A stretch of DNA of 64,000 nucleotides from an uncultured Gammaproteobacteria bacterium (GCA_937967995.1 CALBTB010000005.1:62001-126000), one strand, 5' to 3'. Positions 8,373 to 18,146 are shown, counted from the first letter of the stretch. Translations and numbers: made by a program. The notes: generated by a model from the sequence alone, not told the origin.

Positions 8373-10594
8373 AAAAACTGTTCTCCGGCGCTAAGCCGAT
8401 AGCCGCGCTGTTTGTGCTACTGCTTGCCTCACTGGCCATGCTCAGTGATGCCATGCACAGCTCAACCAGCCTCGGCAAAATGTATATCACCCTGCTGGTC
8501 ATCAATGGCCTGGCGGTCATCTTGCTGGTCGGATTGATTATCAAAAACCTGTACAGCCTGATTACAGCGCTGCGACGCAAGGTGACGGGGGCACGACTCA
8601 CCGCCAGGCTGGTGATCCTGTTCGCGGTGCTGGCCTTTGTGCCGGTAAGTATCGTGTTTTACTTTTCGCTCGATTTTCTCAAGCGCGGTATCGATAGCTG
8701 GTTCGATGTGCGGGTGGAAAGCGCGCTGAATGACGCCCTGGAACTGAGTAAGTCATCACTCGGGTTACGCATGCGGGTTTTATTGCGCCAGACCCAGGAT
8801 ACATCCAGTGAACTCAGCCTGGTACCCGATGAGCTGACACCATTGAGCATTAATGACCTGCGCCTGTCGCTAGGCGCCATGGAGCTGACACTGTTTGGTA
8901 ATGACGGCCAGATACTGGCGGCCAGCAGTGCTGAATCCAACAAATTGGTGCCTTCCGCCTTTGAAGAAAATATTCGTATTCACCTGCGTGACCATAACAA
9001 TTATGTTCAACTCGAAACCCTGGCGGAGAGTGAAATGTACGTGGTGCGAGTGGCAGTGCCGGTACCCAGCGCGGATCCGGTCGGTGAGGCGCGCATACTG
9101 CAGGGTATATTCAGTGTACCGGAGCACATCAATCAGCTGGCCAACAGCGTAAAAGATTCATTTACCACCTATCGTGAACTGATTTATCTGCGCGAACCAT
9201 TGAAGAACTCATTTATTTTTACCCTGTCACTGGTGCTGCTGCTTTCACTGCTGATGGCGATCTGGGTCGCGTTCTTTTTTGCCCGGCGTCTGGTGCAACC
9301 TATCAGCGATCTGGTTGATGGTACCCAGGCTGTTGCTGCCGGTGACTACGATACCCGTCTGCCATTGCCCGGCAAGGATGAGCTGGGTTTCCTGGTCCGT
9401 TCCTTTAACCAGATGACCCGAAAAATTGCCAAGGCCACCGAGGAGGCCAAACGCAGCCAGCAGCAACTTGTGGAACAGCACGCCTATCTTGAAGTCGTCC
9501 TGACCAACCTGTCATCCGGCGTCATCACGCTGGATACAGAACGACGCCTGCATACCAGCAATGCCGCCGCAAGCCAGATTCTGGGCATCGCACTGGACGA
9601 TTTTGAAGGCTCAGCACTCGACAAACTTTCCCATGCGCATCCACAGACCATGTTATTCATCGACATGATTCACGCACACCTGGACAACAACGAGTCCGAC
9701 TGGACGGAAGAAACCACCTTTTTTAACACCGCCGGACGTCAGGTCCTGTTATGTCATGGCAGCAACCTGCCGTCCGGTGATGCTACGGATCAACCCGGCG
9801 GTTATATCATCGTCTTTGATGACATCACCAACCTGGTACAGGCACAACGCAACGCAGCCTGGGGTGAAGTGGCGCGCCGTCTGGCCCACGAGATCAAAAA
9901 TCCACTGACGCCTATTCAGCTATCGGCCGAACGATTACGGCACAAGTATCTGGACAAGATGCCGGCAAAAGATGCGGAGTTACTGGACCGCTCAACGCAT
10001 ACCATCGTGCAGCAGGTCGAGACACTCAAGGAAATGGTGAAGGCTTTTTCGGATTATGCCCGTATGCCGGTACTGGAACTGGAGAAACTGGATCTGAACG
10101 AAATCATCAATGAAGTGCTGGACCTGTACCGCGATAACCCGGGTGGCTGCCGCTTTGATATCTCACTCGATGCGAGCGCACCACAAATCGAAGCGGACGA
10201 CGGCCGCATGCGCCAGTTACTGCACAACCTGATTAAAAACGCCTTTGAAGCCATGCATGATCAGAAAAAACAGATTTTGACTATCAGGACCCGCTGCAGG
10301 GAAAAAGAGGCCTGTCAGTTTGTTGAAATGATCATGGAGGATAACGGTCCTGGCATACCGGAAGACATGCTGGGGCAGTTATTTGAACCCTACGTCACCT
10401 CCAAGATACGCGGCAGCGGGTTAGGTCTCGCCATCGTGAAGAAAATTATCGAGGAACATGGTGGTATGATATGGGCAGAAAACCGCGACGGTGGTGGTGC
10501 CCGAATCGTCATACGCCTGCCGGTGAACAAGGATCTGCAGGACACACTGGCGCAGGCTACACACAAATCAACCGGTAACTCGGATGCAGCTTAA
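8354..10594 (+). CDS. ntrY: Sensor histidine kinase NtrY
   Basis: Membrane sensor kinase of the NtrYX two-component pair. Several N-terminal membrane segments fall within residues 15-110, followed by a periplasmic region (about 110-285), another membrane segment (about 290-314), HAMP (about 315-370), PAS (about 380-490), the HisKA box VARRLAHEIKNPLTP (His515 counted from the GTG at 8345) and HATPase boxes NLIKNAFEAM, DNGPGIPEDM and GSGLGLAIVKK. I prefer the ATG at 8354 over the GTG at 8345; both could use the same GGAAAGTGAG. It overlaps the DUF4390 gene upstream and ntrX downstream (11 bases), so the three are one translational unit. Signals reported for NtrY homologues are nitrogen or redox state. 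Confidence 0.95.
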   Translation: MAFTAIKKLFSGAKPIAALFVLLLASLAMLSDAMHSSTSLGKMYITLLVINGLAVILLVGLIIKNLYSLITALRRKVTGARLTARLVILFAVLAFVPVSIVFYFSLDFLKRGIDSWFDVRVESALNDALELSKSSLGLRMRVLLRQTQDTSSELSLVPDELTPLSINDLRLSLGAMELTLFGNDGQILAASSAESNKLVPSAFEENIRIHLRDHNNYVQLETLAESEMYVVRVAVPVPSADPVGEARILQGIFSVPEHINQLANSVKDSFTTYRELIYLREPLKNSFIFTLSLVLLLSLLMAIWVAFFFARRLVQPISDLVDGTQAVAAGDYDTRLPLPGKDELGFLVRSFNQMTRKIAKATEEAKRSQQQLVEQHAYLEVVLTNLSSGVITLDTERRLHTSNAAASQILGIALDDFEGSALDKLSHAHPQTMLFIDMIHAHLDNNESDWTEETTFFNTAGRQVLLCHGSNLPSGDATDQPGGYIIVFDDITNLVQAQRNAAWGEVARRLAHEIKNPLTPIQLSAERLRHKYLDKMPAKDAELLDRSTHTIVQQVETLKEMVKAFSDYARMPVLELEKLDLNEIINEVLDLYRDNPGGCRFDISLDASAPQIEADDGRMRQLLHNLIKNAFEAMHDQKKQILTIRTRCREKEACQFVEMIMEDNGPGIPEDMLGQLFEPYVTSKIRGSGLGLAIVKKIIEEHGGMIWAENRDGGGARIVIRLPVNKDLQDTLAQATHKSTGNSDAA

Positions 10595-12011
10595 TAACGA
10601 ACAGTCTCTGAACGATCGCCAGGAAAACAAGGGACCACGCCCCAGTCCTTATATTCTTGTGGTTGATGATGAACCGGATATTCGCAATCTGCTGCAGGAA
10701 ATTCTGGAAGATGAAGGTTATGAAGTCAGTACCGCGGAAGACGGTCACGCCGCCAGAAAATCACAACGTCAGCGTCGTCCGGATCTGGTACTGCTTGATA
10801 TCTGGATGCCGGACGTTGATGGTATAACGCTACTCAAGGAATGGTCGGAAGAACACAGTGGTCTTCCCATGCCGGTGATTATGATGTCCGGCCATGGCAC
10901 GGTTGAAACAGCGGTGGAAGCAACCCGCCTCGGCGCCTATGACTTTATCGAAAAACCACTCTCACTGGCCAAGCTGCTACTGACGATCGAACATGCCCTC
11001 GAAGCCGACAAACTGCAGCGTGAAAACCAGGGCCTTCGCCGCCAGTCACATTCACCATTGGAACCGGTCGGTCGCAGCCCTATCATGCAGCAGTTACGCG
11101 AACAGGTCAGGCGCATTGCCCAGCACGACACCCTGGTACTGATGTCCGGTGAACCCGGCAGTGGCCTGAATGTGGTGGCAAACTATTTACACCAGTCGAG
11201 CCCGTTACGGGATCGTCCCTTCATAAAATTCAGTGTCGGTTCCGTATCACGGGATGACGCGATGCGTGACTTATTTGGTTACGAAGACAAAGGTAGAATA
11301 CATTATGGTCAGCTCGAGCAGGCCAATGGTGGATCCCTGTACATTGCTGATATCGGTGACATGGACCTGGAGACCCAGGCCAAACTCGCCTCAGCACTGG
11401 AGACAGGCTCATTTCAACGCATCGGCGGCAACACGGCTGTACCGTTATCCGTGCGTATCATTGCCGCCAGTCACTATGAACTGGAAAAGCTGATCGAAAC
11501 AGGCCGCTTCCGTAAGGACCTTTATTACCAGTTAAATGTTGTTCCACTACATATTCCACCCTTGCGTGAACACCGGGAAGATGTACCTGAATTACTCAAC
11601 TATTTCGTGAACCTTTATGTCGAAAAGGAAAAGTTGCCATACCGGAAATTTTCACTGGCGGCACAAAACCGGTTGCGCAATTACCAGTGGCCCGGCAATA
11701 TTCGCGAACTCGGTAACCTTGTTCAGCGCCTGCTGATCGTGGGCGCCGGAACAGAGATTTCTGTCGAAGAGGTTGAACAAACACTTGGAACCCAACCACT
11801 ACAGTCAACTGGCGGCATTCCACTGGGTTATGATCGGCCACTGCGCGAAGCACGTGAACAGTTTGAAAAAGCTTACCTGGAATACCAGCTTCGACAGGCA
11901 GGTGGTAGTGTTGGTAAAGTCGCCAAGATTGTCGGTCTGGAACGCACGCATTTGTACAGAAAACTGCGTGCGCTGGATATTGATCCCAAGAATCTCAATG
12001 ACAAGGATTAA
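10584..12011 (+). CDS. ntrX: Response regulator NtrX with degenerate AAA+ domain
   Basis: Partner of NtrY. Residues 20-140 form a complete receiver domain (acidic pair in VVDDEPD, phospho-acceptor Asp72 in LLDIWMPDVDG, Lys in IEKPLSL). Residues 165-390 resemble a sigma54-activator AAA+ domain, but the Walker A site reads GEPGSGLN (no Lys), the Walker B site ends YIADIGD where activators have an Asp-Glu pair, and the GAFTGA sigma54 loop is absent (around residues 230-242). The C-terminus has a Fis-type helix-turn-helix (about 430-470, GLERTHLYRKL). It therefore probably regulates as a DNA-binding protein without sigma54 activation. Loss of GAFTGA is known in some NtrX proteins; loss of both nucleotide motifs goes further. 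Confidence 0.95.
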   Translation: MQLNNEQSLNDRQENKGPRPSPYILVVDDEPDIRNLLQEILEDEGYEVSTAEDGHAARKSQRQRRPDLVLLDIWMPDVDGITLLKEWSEEHSGLPMPVIMMSGHGTVETAVEATRLGAYDFIEKPLSLAKLLLTIEHALEADKLQRENQGLRRQSHSPLEPVGRSPIMQQLREQVRRIAQHDTLVLMSGEPGSGLNVVANYLHQSSPLRDRPFIKFSVGSVSRDDAMRDLFGYEDKGRIHYGQLEQANGGSLYIADIGDMDLETQAKLASALETGSFQRIGGNTAVPLSVRIIAASHYELEKLIETGRFRKDLYYQLNVVPLHIPPLREHREDVPELLNYFVNLYVEKEKLPYRKFSLAAQNRLRNYQWPGNIRELGNLVQRLLIVGAGTEISVEEVEQTLGTQPLQSTGGIPLGYDRPLREAREQFEKAYLEYQLRQAGGSVGKVAKIVGLERTHLYRKLRALDIDPKNLNDKD

Positions 12012-12024
12012 GCTCTGCTGATTG

Positions 12025-12054
12025 TTACAATCCGGCCGATCGTTACGCTATAAT
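12025..12054 (+). promoter_or_regulatory. Putative sigma70 promoter for trkAH
   Basis: TTACAA (12025-12030) and a perfect TATAAT (12049-12054) are separated by 18 bases, 33 bases before the trkA start. It lies in the 75-base gap after ntrX, the widest gap between def and trkH, and would let trkAH be expressed apart from ntrYX. Confidence 0.5.
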
Positions 12055-12086
12055 TCAAATCGTCACATGATAATAATAAGTCTCAC

Positions 12087-13460
12087 ATGAAAATTATCAT
12101 TCTTGGTGCCGGCCAGGTCGGCAGTTCGCTGGCGGAACATCTCACGTCCGAAGCCAACGATATTACGCTCGTTGATCACGATCCCAACCTGTTACGCAAC
12201 CTGCAGGACCATCTGGACATACGCACCATCGCCGGTGAAGCCTCTTATCCGGACGTTTTATTACGGGCCGGTGCAGAAGATGCCGATATGGTGATTGCCG
12301 TCACCGACTCCGATGAAACCAACATGGTCGCCTGCCAGGTGGCCTATACCATTTTTCATACCCCGACCAAAATTGCGCGGGTACGGTCACTTGAATACCT
12401 GAACTACCCCAAGCTGTTTGCCCAGGACGCGTTACCGATTGATGTCCTGATCAGCCCGGAACAGTTAATTACCGAAAGCATACATCGGTTAATCGAGCAG
12501 CCAGGGGCATTGCAGGTGATGGACTTTGCCGATGGACAGGTGCAACTGGTTGGTGTGCGTGCCTACTACGGTGGCCCACTGGTTGGCAATGAGCTGCGTC
12601 GACTGCGCGAGCATATGCCCAACATCGATACCCGGGTTGCGGCTATCTATCGGCGTAACCGCGCCATTATTCCGGAAGGCCATACCGTCATTGAAGCGGA
12701 TGACGAAGTCTTTTTTATTACGGCCAAAAAAGATATTCGTGCCGTGATGAGCGAATTGCGCAGTGTGGATAAGCCCTACAAGCGCATCATGGTGGCCGGC
12801 GGCGGCAACATCGGTAAACGGGTTGCCCAGGCCCTGGAAAATAACTACCAGGTAAAACTCATCGACCACAACCTGGCACGCACTCAGGAACTGTCTTCCG
12901 AACTGGAAAAAACCATTGTCCTGTATGGTGACGTGGCAGACCAGGATTTACTGCTGGAAGAAAACATCGAAAACACGGATGTGTACTGCGCCCTCACCAA
13001 TGATGATGAAGCCAACATCCTGTCATCCATGCTCGCCAAACGACTGGGTGCCCGCAAGGTGATGACGCTGATCAACCGCGCCTCTTATGTTGACCTGGTG
13101 CAAAGTGGTGACATCGACATCGCGATATCTCCTCAACAGGCCACGATCGGTGGACTGCTTGCACATGTGCGCCGTGGTGATGTGGTCAAGGTCCATTCGC
13201 TACGCCGCGGTGCAGCCGAAGCAATTGAAGCGATCGCGCATGGAGATGAAAACTCATCAAAAGTCGTTGGCCGTAAAATCGAGGATCTGAAACTGCCACC
13301 GGGTACCACCATTGGTGCCATTGTACGGGACGATGAAGTGATTATCGCGCACCATGACACGGTCATCGAACCGGAAGACCATGTCATCCTGTTCCTGGTC
13401 AACAAGAAATATATCGTGGAAGTCGAAAAACTCTTCCAGGTCGGATTCACCTTTATCTAG
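12087..13460 (+). CDS. trkA: Trk system potassium uptake protein TrkA
   Basis: Cytosolic NAD-binding gating subunit of the Trk K+ importer. It has two RCK repeats: the first Rossmann fold starts at residue 1 (ILGAGQVGSSLAEHL), the second near residue 232 (VAGGGNIGKRVAQAL); each is followed by a TrkA-C domain (about 145-225 and 370-457). 457 residues equals the typical full-length double-RCK form. The stop codon is directly followed by the trkH ATG, so both subunits are translationally coupled. Confidence 0.97.
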   Translation: MKIIILGAGQVGSSLAEHLTSEANDITLVDHDPNLLRNLQDHLDIRTIAGEASYPDVLLRAGAEDADMVIAVTDSDETNMVACQVAYTIFHTPTKIARVRSLEYLNYPKLFAQDALPIDVLISPEQLITESIHRLIEQPGALQVMDFADGQVQLVGVRAYYGGPLVGNELRRLREHMPNIDTRVAAIYRRNRAIIPEGHTVIEADDEVFFITAKKDIRAVMSELRSVDKPYKRIMVAGGGNIGKRVAQALENNYQVKLIDHNLARTQELSSELEKTIVLYGDVADQDLLLEENIENTDVYCALTNDDEANILSSMLAKRLGARKVMTLINRASYVDLVQSGDIDIAISPQQATIGGLLAHVRRGDVVKVHSLRRGAAEAIEAIAHGDENSSKVVGRKIEDLKLPPGTTIGAIVRDDEVIIAHHDTVIEPEDHVILFLVNKKYIVEVEKLFQVGFTFI

Positions 13461-14915
13461 ATGCAATACTTTCTTATACAACGCATACTTGGTTTATTTC
13501 TGGTGGTGTTCAGTTCCACACAGATTCCACCCATGATCGTCTCCATCATTTATGCTGATGGCGCATTTACACCGTTCTTTTACGCCTTTGCCATCACGCT
13601 CATCACCGGCATCGTCATGTGGTTGCCGGTTAAAAATGTCAAACGTGAATTGCGCATGCGTGACGGTTTTCTGGTGGTCGTCATGTTCTGGACGGTACTG
13701 GGTTTTTTTGGATCTATTCCGTTCATTTTATCCGAACAGGTGCCCATCTCGATTACCGACGCGGTATTTGAATCCATTTCCGGCCTGACCACAACCGGCG
13801 CCACTATCCTTAGTGGGCTCGACTTTTTACCCAAATCGATTCTTTATTACCGGCAGCAACTTCAGTGGCTGGGTGGCATCGGTATCATCGTGATTGCCGT
13901 GGCGATCATGCCGATGCTTGGTATTGGTGGTATGCAATTGTATCGCGCGGAAACACCTGGCCCTATTAAGGACAGCAAGCTTACCCCGCGCATCACCGAA
14001 ACCGCCAAGGCCTTGTGGTACATCTACCTTGGCCTGACCATCGCCTGTGCCGTCGCCTACTGGCTGGCCGGTATGGAAGTGTTTGATGCCATCGGTCACA
14101 GCTTTGCGACTGTGGCGATCGGCGGTTTTTCCACGCACGATGCGTCAATGGGTTATTACATCGATAATCCCGCGGTCAAAATCGTTGCGATTGTTTTTAT
14201 GATTCTGGCCGGTGTAAATTTTGCGTTGCATTTTATTGCATGGCGCTCACGGTCAGTCATTCATTACTGGTTTGACAGCGAGTTCAAGGTTTATGTGACG
14301 ATACTGGCTGTCGTGGCATTTATTGCTTCACTCTATCTGACCTATATGGGTGTATTTGATAACCTGGGTGACAACATATTGCATGGTGTTTTTCAGGCTG
14401 TCTCGATAGGCACGACTACCGGTTTTACCACGCATGAATATCATACCTGGCCGGGATTCCTGCCGGTGTTACTGTTATTCACCAGCTTCATCGGCGCCTG
14501 TGCCGGTTCAACCGGTGGCGGTATGAAAGTAATTCGCTTTTTATTACTGGTGAAACAGGGTGCACGAGAAATCATGCGTGTTATCCATCCCAATGCGATC
14601 ATCACTACCAAGGTCGGTGGCATTCCCCTGCCCAGCCATGTGATCAGCTCGGTATGGGGATTCTTTTCGGCATATGTCGCGATGTTCAGTATTATCCTGT
14701 TACTGCTGATGCTGACCGGCCTCGATCAGGTGTCGGCATTTTCCGCCACGGCAGCCAGCATCAACAATCTTGGTCCGGGCCTGAATCAGGTCGGTTCAAA
14801 CTATGCCGACATTGATAGTTCAGCAAAATGGATACTAAGCTTTGCCATGCTACTCGGACGACTGGAAATTTTCACACTGCTGGTGCTGTTGACGCCGGCC
14901 TTCTGGCGACGCTAA
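13461..14915 (+). CDS. trkH: Trk potassium uptake channel TrkH
   Basis: Membrane pore subunit of the Trk system, 484 residues. The four selectivity-filter repeats typical of TrkH/KtrB are visible: SGLTTTGAT, AIGGFSTHD, SIGTTTGFTT and NNLGPGL. The rest is a succession of hydrophobic segments. The ATG immediately follows the trkA stop with no gap. About 109 bases without a gene follow; they hold only a weak 5-bp hairpin just after the stop. Confidence 0.97.
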   Translation: MQYFLIQRILGLFLVVFSSTQIPPMIVSIIYADGAFTPFFYAFAITLITGIVMWLPVKNVKRELRMRDGFLVVVMFWTVLGFFGSIPFILSEQVPISITDAVFESISGLTTTGATILSGLDFLPKSILYYRQQLQWLGGIGIIVIAVAIMPMLGIGGMQLYRAETPGPIKDSKLTPRITETAKALWYIYLGLTIACAVAYWLAGMEVFDAIGHSFATVAIGGFSTHDASMGYYIDNPAVKIVAIVFMILAGVNFALHFIAWRSRSVIHYWFDSEFKVYVTILAVVAFIASLYLTYMGVFDNLGDNILHGVFQAVSIGTTTGFTTHEYHTWPGFLPVLLLFTSFIGACAGSTGGGMKVIRFLLLVKQGAREIMRVIHPNAIITTKVGGIPLPSHVISSVWGFFSAYVAMFSIILLLLMLTGLDQVSAFSATAASINNLGPGLNQVGSNYADIDSSAKWILSFAMLLGRLEIFTLLVLLTPAFWRR

Positions 14916-15024
14916 GCCATTCATTAGAATGTGATAAATTACGCGTAAAAATGCCCGATTTTGCTGTTTCTGCCACTGAAAATTCAGTTTTGGTTTTCTA
15001 TACTTAATCGCACGAATCAAGATT

Positions 15025-15369
15025 ATGACCATGTCGATAATAGAAACCTTTGAAAATATGCTTGCCAAGGGGCAGGACAGCACGCTATTGCGTTTTGGCC
15101 TGGGCCAGGCTTATTTCAAGGAAGAGCAATTCGACAAGGCCATTGAGCACTTTCTCAAAACCATCGAGCATGACCGCAACTATTCCGCCGCCTGGAAATT
15201 GCTTGGCAAGGCCTATACGGCCATTGATAAAACCGAAAAGGCCATCGAAACTTTTTCCGATGGAATCGAAATCGCCGAGGCCAACGGCGATATTCAGGCC
15301 GCCAAGGAAATGCGGGTCTTTCTCAAGCGACTTCAAAAAAACGAACAAAACAGTTCCGTCAGCAACTGA
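15025..15369 (+). CDS. Small TPR-repeat protein
   Basis: 114-residue cytosolic protein made of about two to three tetratricopeptide repeats: one with LLRFGLGQAYFKEEQFDKAI (about residues 20-40), a second with AWKLLGKAYTAIDKTEKAIE (about 57-76), and a third degenerate helix pair. Such repeats bind other proteins; no partner is evident here. It could start at the ATG at 15025 or at the ATG at 15031. No signal peptide. Lies alone between trkH and chrA. Confidence 0.8.
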   Translation: MTMSIIETFENMLAKGQDSTLLRFGLGQAYFKEEQFDKAIEHFLKTIEHDRNYSAAWKLLGKAYTAIDKTEKAIETFSDGIEIAEANGDIQAAKEMRVFLKRLQKNEQNSSVSN

Positions 15370-15468
15370 CACACACTTCCACAATCCGCCACCATTTCAA
15401 ATTTTAATCTTGCTGCCTTTAACAGCAACTGTGCTATATTGACGCAGTCTCTCAGGACCTTGGTGCCT

Positions 15469-16827
15469 ATGAATAATAATAAGCAGAACATACCGGGCCC
15501 GGTTTCATTTCTCGAAGCAGTGAAGTACTGGCTGAAACTCGGCTTCATCAGTTTTGGTGGCCCGGCGGGTCAGATCAGTATGATGCATACCGAGCTGGTG
15601 GAACGACGGCGCTGGATCTCCGAACACCGTTTTCTGCATGCGCTTAACTACACCATGGTGCTACCCGGACCGGAAGCACAACAACTTGCCACTTACATCG
15701 GCTGGCTCATGCATGGCACATGGGGGGGTATCGTGGCCGGTACCCTGTTTGTACTGCCTTCCCTGTTTATCCTGATTACCCTGACCTGGGTATACCTGGA
15801 ATTTGGTAATGTACCGCTGGTAGCGGGTATTCTGTATGGCATCAAGCCCGCCGTGATTGCCATCGTGGTTTACGCCGCTTACCGAATCGGTTCACGCGCC
15901 CTGCGTAATCCGGTACTGTGGACAATGGCGGCGGCCGCCTTTGTTGCCATTTTTGCAATACAGATTCCCTTTCCATTTATTGTCATCGGCGCAGGCATTA
16001 TCGGTTTAATCGGTGGCAAACTTGTGCCGGAAAAATTTCAGGCTGGTGGTGGTCATGGTGCATCTGATAAATCTTATGGCCGCGCACTGATTGATGACGA
16101 CACCCCCGTTTCTGAACATGCACGATTTCGCTGGTCACGCCTGATACGTTACGCCGTTATCGGTTTACTCATCTGGGTTGCGGTGATGGCATTTTTATAT
16201 ACTCAATACGGCTGGGATGGGACATTAACGCGAATGGGCTGGTTCTTTACCAAGGCGGCAATGGTGACATTTGGCGGTGCTTATGCGGTGCTACCTTACG
16301 TTTATCAGGGTGGTGTGGAACAGTATCAGTGGTTAACAGGAACACAAATGATCGATGGCCTGGCACTCGGTGAAACCACACCTGGCCCGCTGATTATGGT
16401 GGTAGCTTTTGTGGGCTTTGTCGGTGGCTGGAGTAAGGAAATTTTTGGCAGCGAATCACTGTTGCTGGCCGGTATTGCCGGTGCCAGTATCGCGACATTT
16501 TTTACTTTTTTACCGTCGTTCCTGTTTATTCTTGTCGGTGGACCGGCAGTTGAATCCACCCGCAATGACATAAAATTCACAGCACCGTTGACCGGTATCA
16601 CCGCGGCCGTAGTCGGCGTCATCTTTAATCTGGCCCTGTTCTTTGCCTGGCATGTGCTGTGGCCGGAGGCTGAGCGTGATAATGTCTTTGCGGGGCGTTT
16701 CGAGTGGTTCTCTTTACTGATCAGTGTGGCTGCCTTTTTCGCACTGTGGCGATTGAAGTGGGGCATTATCCCGGTGATCGGCGCCTGTGCCGCTGTCGGC
16801 GCCAGCTACTATCTGTTGACACTTTAG
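15469..16827 (+). CDS. chrA: Chromate transporter, two-domain ChrA type
   Basis: Membrane protein of the chromate ion transporter (CHR) family in the long bidomain form. Each half carries the family motifs: first half GFISFGGPAGQISMM and VLPGPEAQQLATYIGW, second half AMVTFGGAYAVLPYV and LGETTPGPLIMV. Roughly ten to twelve hydrophobic segments. Chromate efflux is the known role of some members, but many homologues have no tested substrate. The frame is open from a TTG at 15439; I chose the ATG at 15469, while GTG at 15463 is closer to an AGGA (15454-15457) and is an alternative. Confidence 0.9.
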   Translation: MNNNKQNIPGPVSFLEAVKYWLKLGFISFGGPAGQISMMHTELVERRRWISEHRFLHALNYTMVLPGPEAQQLATYIGWLMHGTWGGIVAGTLFVLPSLFILITLTWVYLEFGNVPLVAGILYGIKPAVIAIVVYAAYRIGSRALRNPVLWTMAAAAFVAIFAIQIPFPFIVIGAGIIGLIGGKLVPEKFQAGGGHGASDKSYGRALIDDDTPVSEHARFRWSRLIRYAVIGLLIWVAVMAFLYTQYGWDGTLTRMGWFFTKAAMVTFGGAYAVLPYVYQGGVEQYQWLTGTQMIDGLALGETTPGPLIMVVAFVGFVGGWSKEIFGSESLLLAGIAGASIATFFTFLPSFLFILVGGPAVESTRNDIKFTAPLTGITAAVVGVIFNLALFFAWHVLWPEAERDNVFAGRFEWFSLLISVAAFFALWRLKWGIIPVIGACAAVGASYYLLTL

Positions 16828-16849
16828 TGGTTTACCATTGTCATACAGG

Positions 16850-16868
16850 CTGCACAGATCTAGTGCAG
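16850..16868 (+). terminator. Weak hairpin after chrA
   Basis: CTGCAC and GTGCAG form a 6-bp stem with a 7-base loop 22 bases after the chrA stop. The following bases ACTTGT are not a real T tract, so termination here is uncertain. The rest of 16828-17021 is AT-rich from about 16905 on and looks like promoter DNA for glgP, without a clear -35/-10 pair that I would commit to. Confidence 0.3.
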
Positions 16869-17021
16869 ACTTGTCAGCAGGCATTCAGGCTTTACACAAC
16901 AACGCCATATTTAAACGGTTGATTATTTTATAATTATTGATTATCTGTATAGTCTGTTATCTATGGCATGATTATTGAGTGTAAAACCTTGCAAGAGAAT
17001 AACAAACGGGTAGACAGGGAC

Positions 17022-17129
17022 ATGGCACAGACTATATTCAGTGATCTGAACAAACAACCTTGTTCTTTCCCTGTGAACATTCATCAGGCCAGCAAATCAC
17101 ATCCACCACTATCAACGTCGAGGAAGTAG
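17022..17129 (+). CDS. Possible 35-residue ORF upstream of glgP
   Basis: ATG at 17022 preceded by AGGGA, 35 codons, stop TAG at 17127-17129, nine bases before the glgP start. The product begins MAQTIFSDLNKQPC and has no membrane segment or recognisable motif. The stop region contains an AGGA that is also the likely ribosome-binding site for glgP, so translation of this ORF could influence glgP. Without homologues to compare, it may also be a chance ORF in the glgP leader. Confidence 0.3.
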   Translation: MAQTIFSDLNKQPCSFPVNIHQASKSHPPLSTSRK

Positions 17130-17138
17130 AATCCCTTT

Positions 17139-18146
17139 ATGAGCGGAACGTTATATAAACTTGAAGTACGACCCACATTACCTGAAAAATTGTCCGGGTT
17201 GGATACCCTGGCACAGGACCTGTTATATAGCTGGGATCGTGGCGTTCGTGGATTATTTTACCGGCTGGACTGTGAGCTTTGGGAAGCCTGTAACCATAAC
17301 CCGAAAGTCTTCCTGCGTCGTATTGCCCAGGACAAACTCGATGACGCGGTCAATGACCATTTATTTATGGAAGAATACAACCGGGTCATGTCCGCCTATC
17401 AGACCTATCATGAAAAAGTCGTTCACGCGGAAATCGAAGAACATCTCGACGTTAACCAGGATCTGGTCGCCTACTTCTGTGCCGAATTCGGTTTTCACGA
17501 AAGTTTCCCGATTTATTCCGGCGGTCTGGGTATTCTGGCCGGGGATCACTGCAAGGCAGCCAGTGACCTGGGTGTCCCGTTTGTGGCGGTCGGCCTGTTA
17601 TATCGTCAGGGTTATTTCACCCAGACCATCGACGGTGACGGCAACCAGATGGCCCAGTACAGTGACATCGACTTTGATGAATTACCGGTAAAACCCGCCA
17701 CGGCACCGGACGGCAGTGAATTATGTGTCAGTGTAAAAATCGAACGCCGCCAGGTCATGCTCAAGGTCTGGGTTGCCAAGGCAGGACACATCACCCTTTA
17801 CCTGCTCGACAGCGATCTTGAAGTCAATGCCATGGAAGACCGCAGTATCACCTTTCAGTTATATGGCGGTGATAAGAATACACGCATTCAGCAGGAAATC
17901 GTGCTGGGTATCGGTGGTGTACGGGCGTTACGCGCTTTGGGCATACAACCAACCATCTGGCATATCAATGAAGGCCATGCCGCGTTTCAGATCCTTGAGC
18001 GCTGCCGTGAATATGTCAGCACCGGAATGGATTTTGACAGTGCACTGGAACTGGTGGCGGCCGGTACGGTTTATACCACCTCCAGCTCGGTTTCTGGCGT
18101 TCACAATATTTTTAAACCGGACCGCATCACACATTATTTCAGTTAA
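17139..18146 (+). CDS. glgP: Glucan phosphorylase, N-terminal part
   Basis: 335 residues up to the premature TAA. The first roughly 115 residues are the DUF3417 region (LEVRPTLPEKLSGLDTLAQD, LYSWDRGVRGLF), which marks the short glucan phosphorylase type found in many bacteria, not the classical muscle/MalP type. From about residue 115 the GT35 fold begins: YFCAEFGFHESFPIYSGGLG, then GDHCKAASDLG and IWHINEGHAAF. This part alone lacks the pyridoxal-phosphate lysine and cannot be active. The ATG at 17139 fits the family N-terminus. Confidence 0.75.
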   Translation: MSGTLYKLEVRPTLPEKLSGLDTLAQDLLYSWDRGVRGLFYRLDCELWEACNHNPKVFLRRIAQDKLDDAVNDHLFMEEYNRVMSAYQTYHEKVVHAEIEEHLDVNQDLVAYFCAEFGFHESFPIYSGGLGILAGDHCKAASDLGVPFVAVGLLYRQGYFTQTIDGDGNQMAQYSDIDFDELPVKPATAPDGSELCVSVKIERRQVMLKVWVAKAGHITLYLLDSDLEVNAMEDRSITFQLYGGDKNTRIQQEIVLGIGGVRALRALGIQPTIWHINEGHAAFQILERCREYVSTGMDFDSALELVAAGTVYTTSSSVSGVHNIFKPDRITHYFS

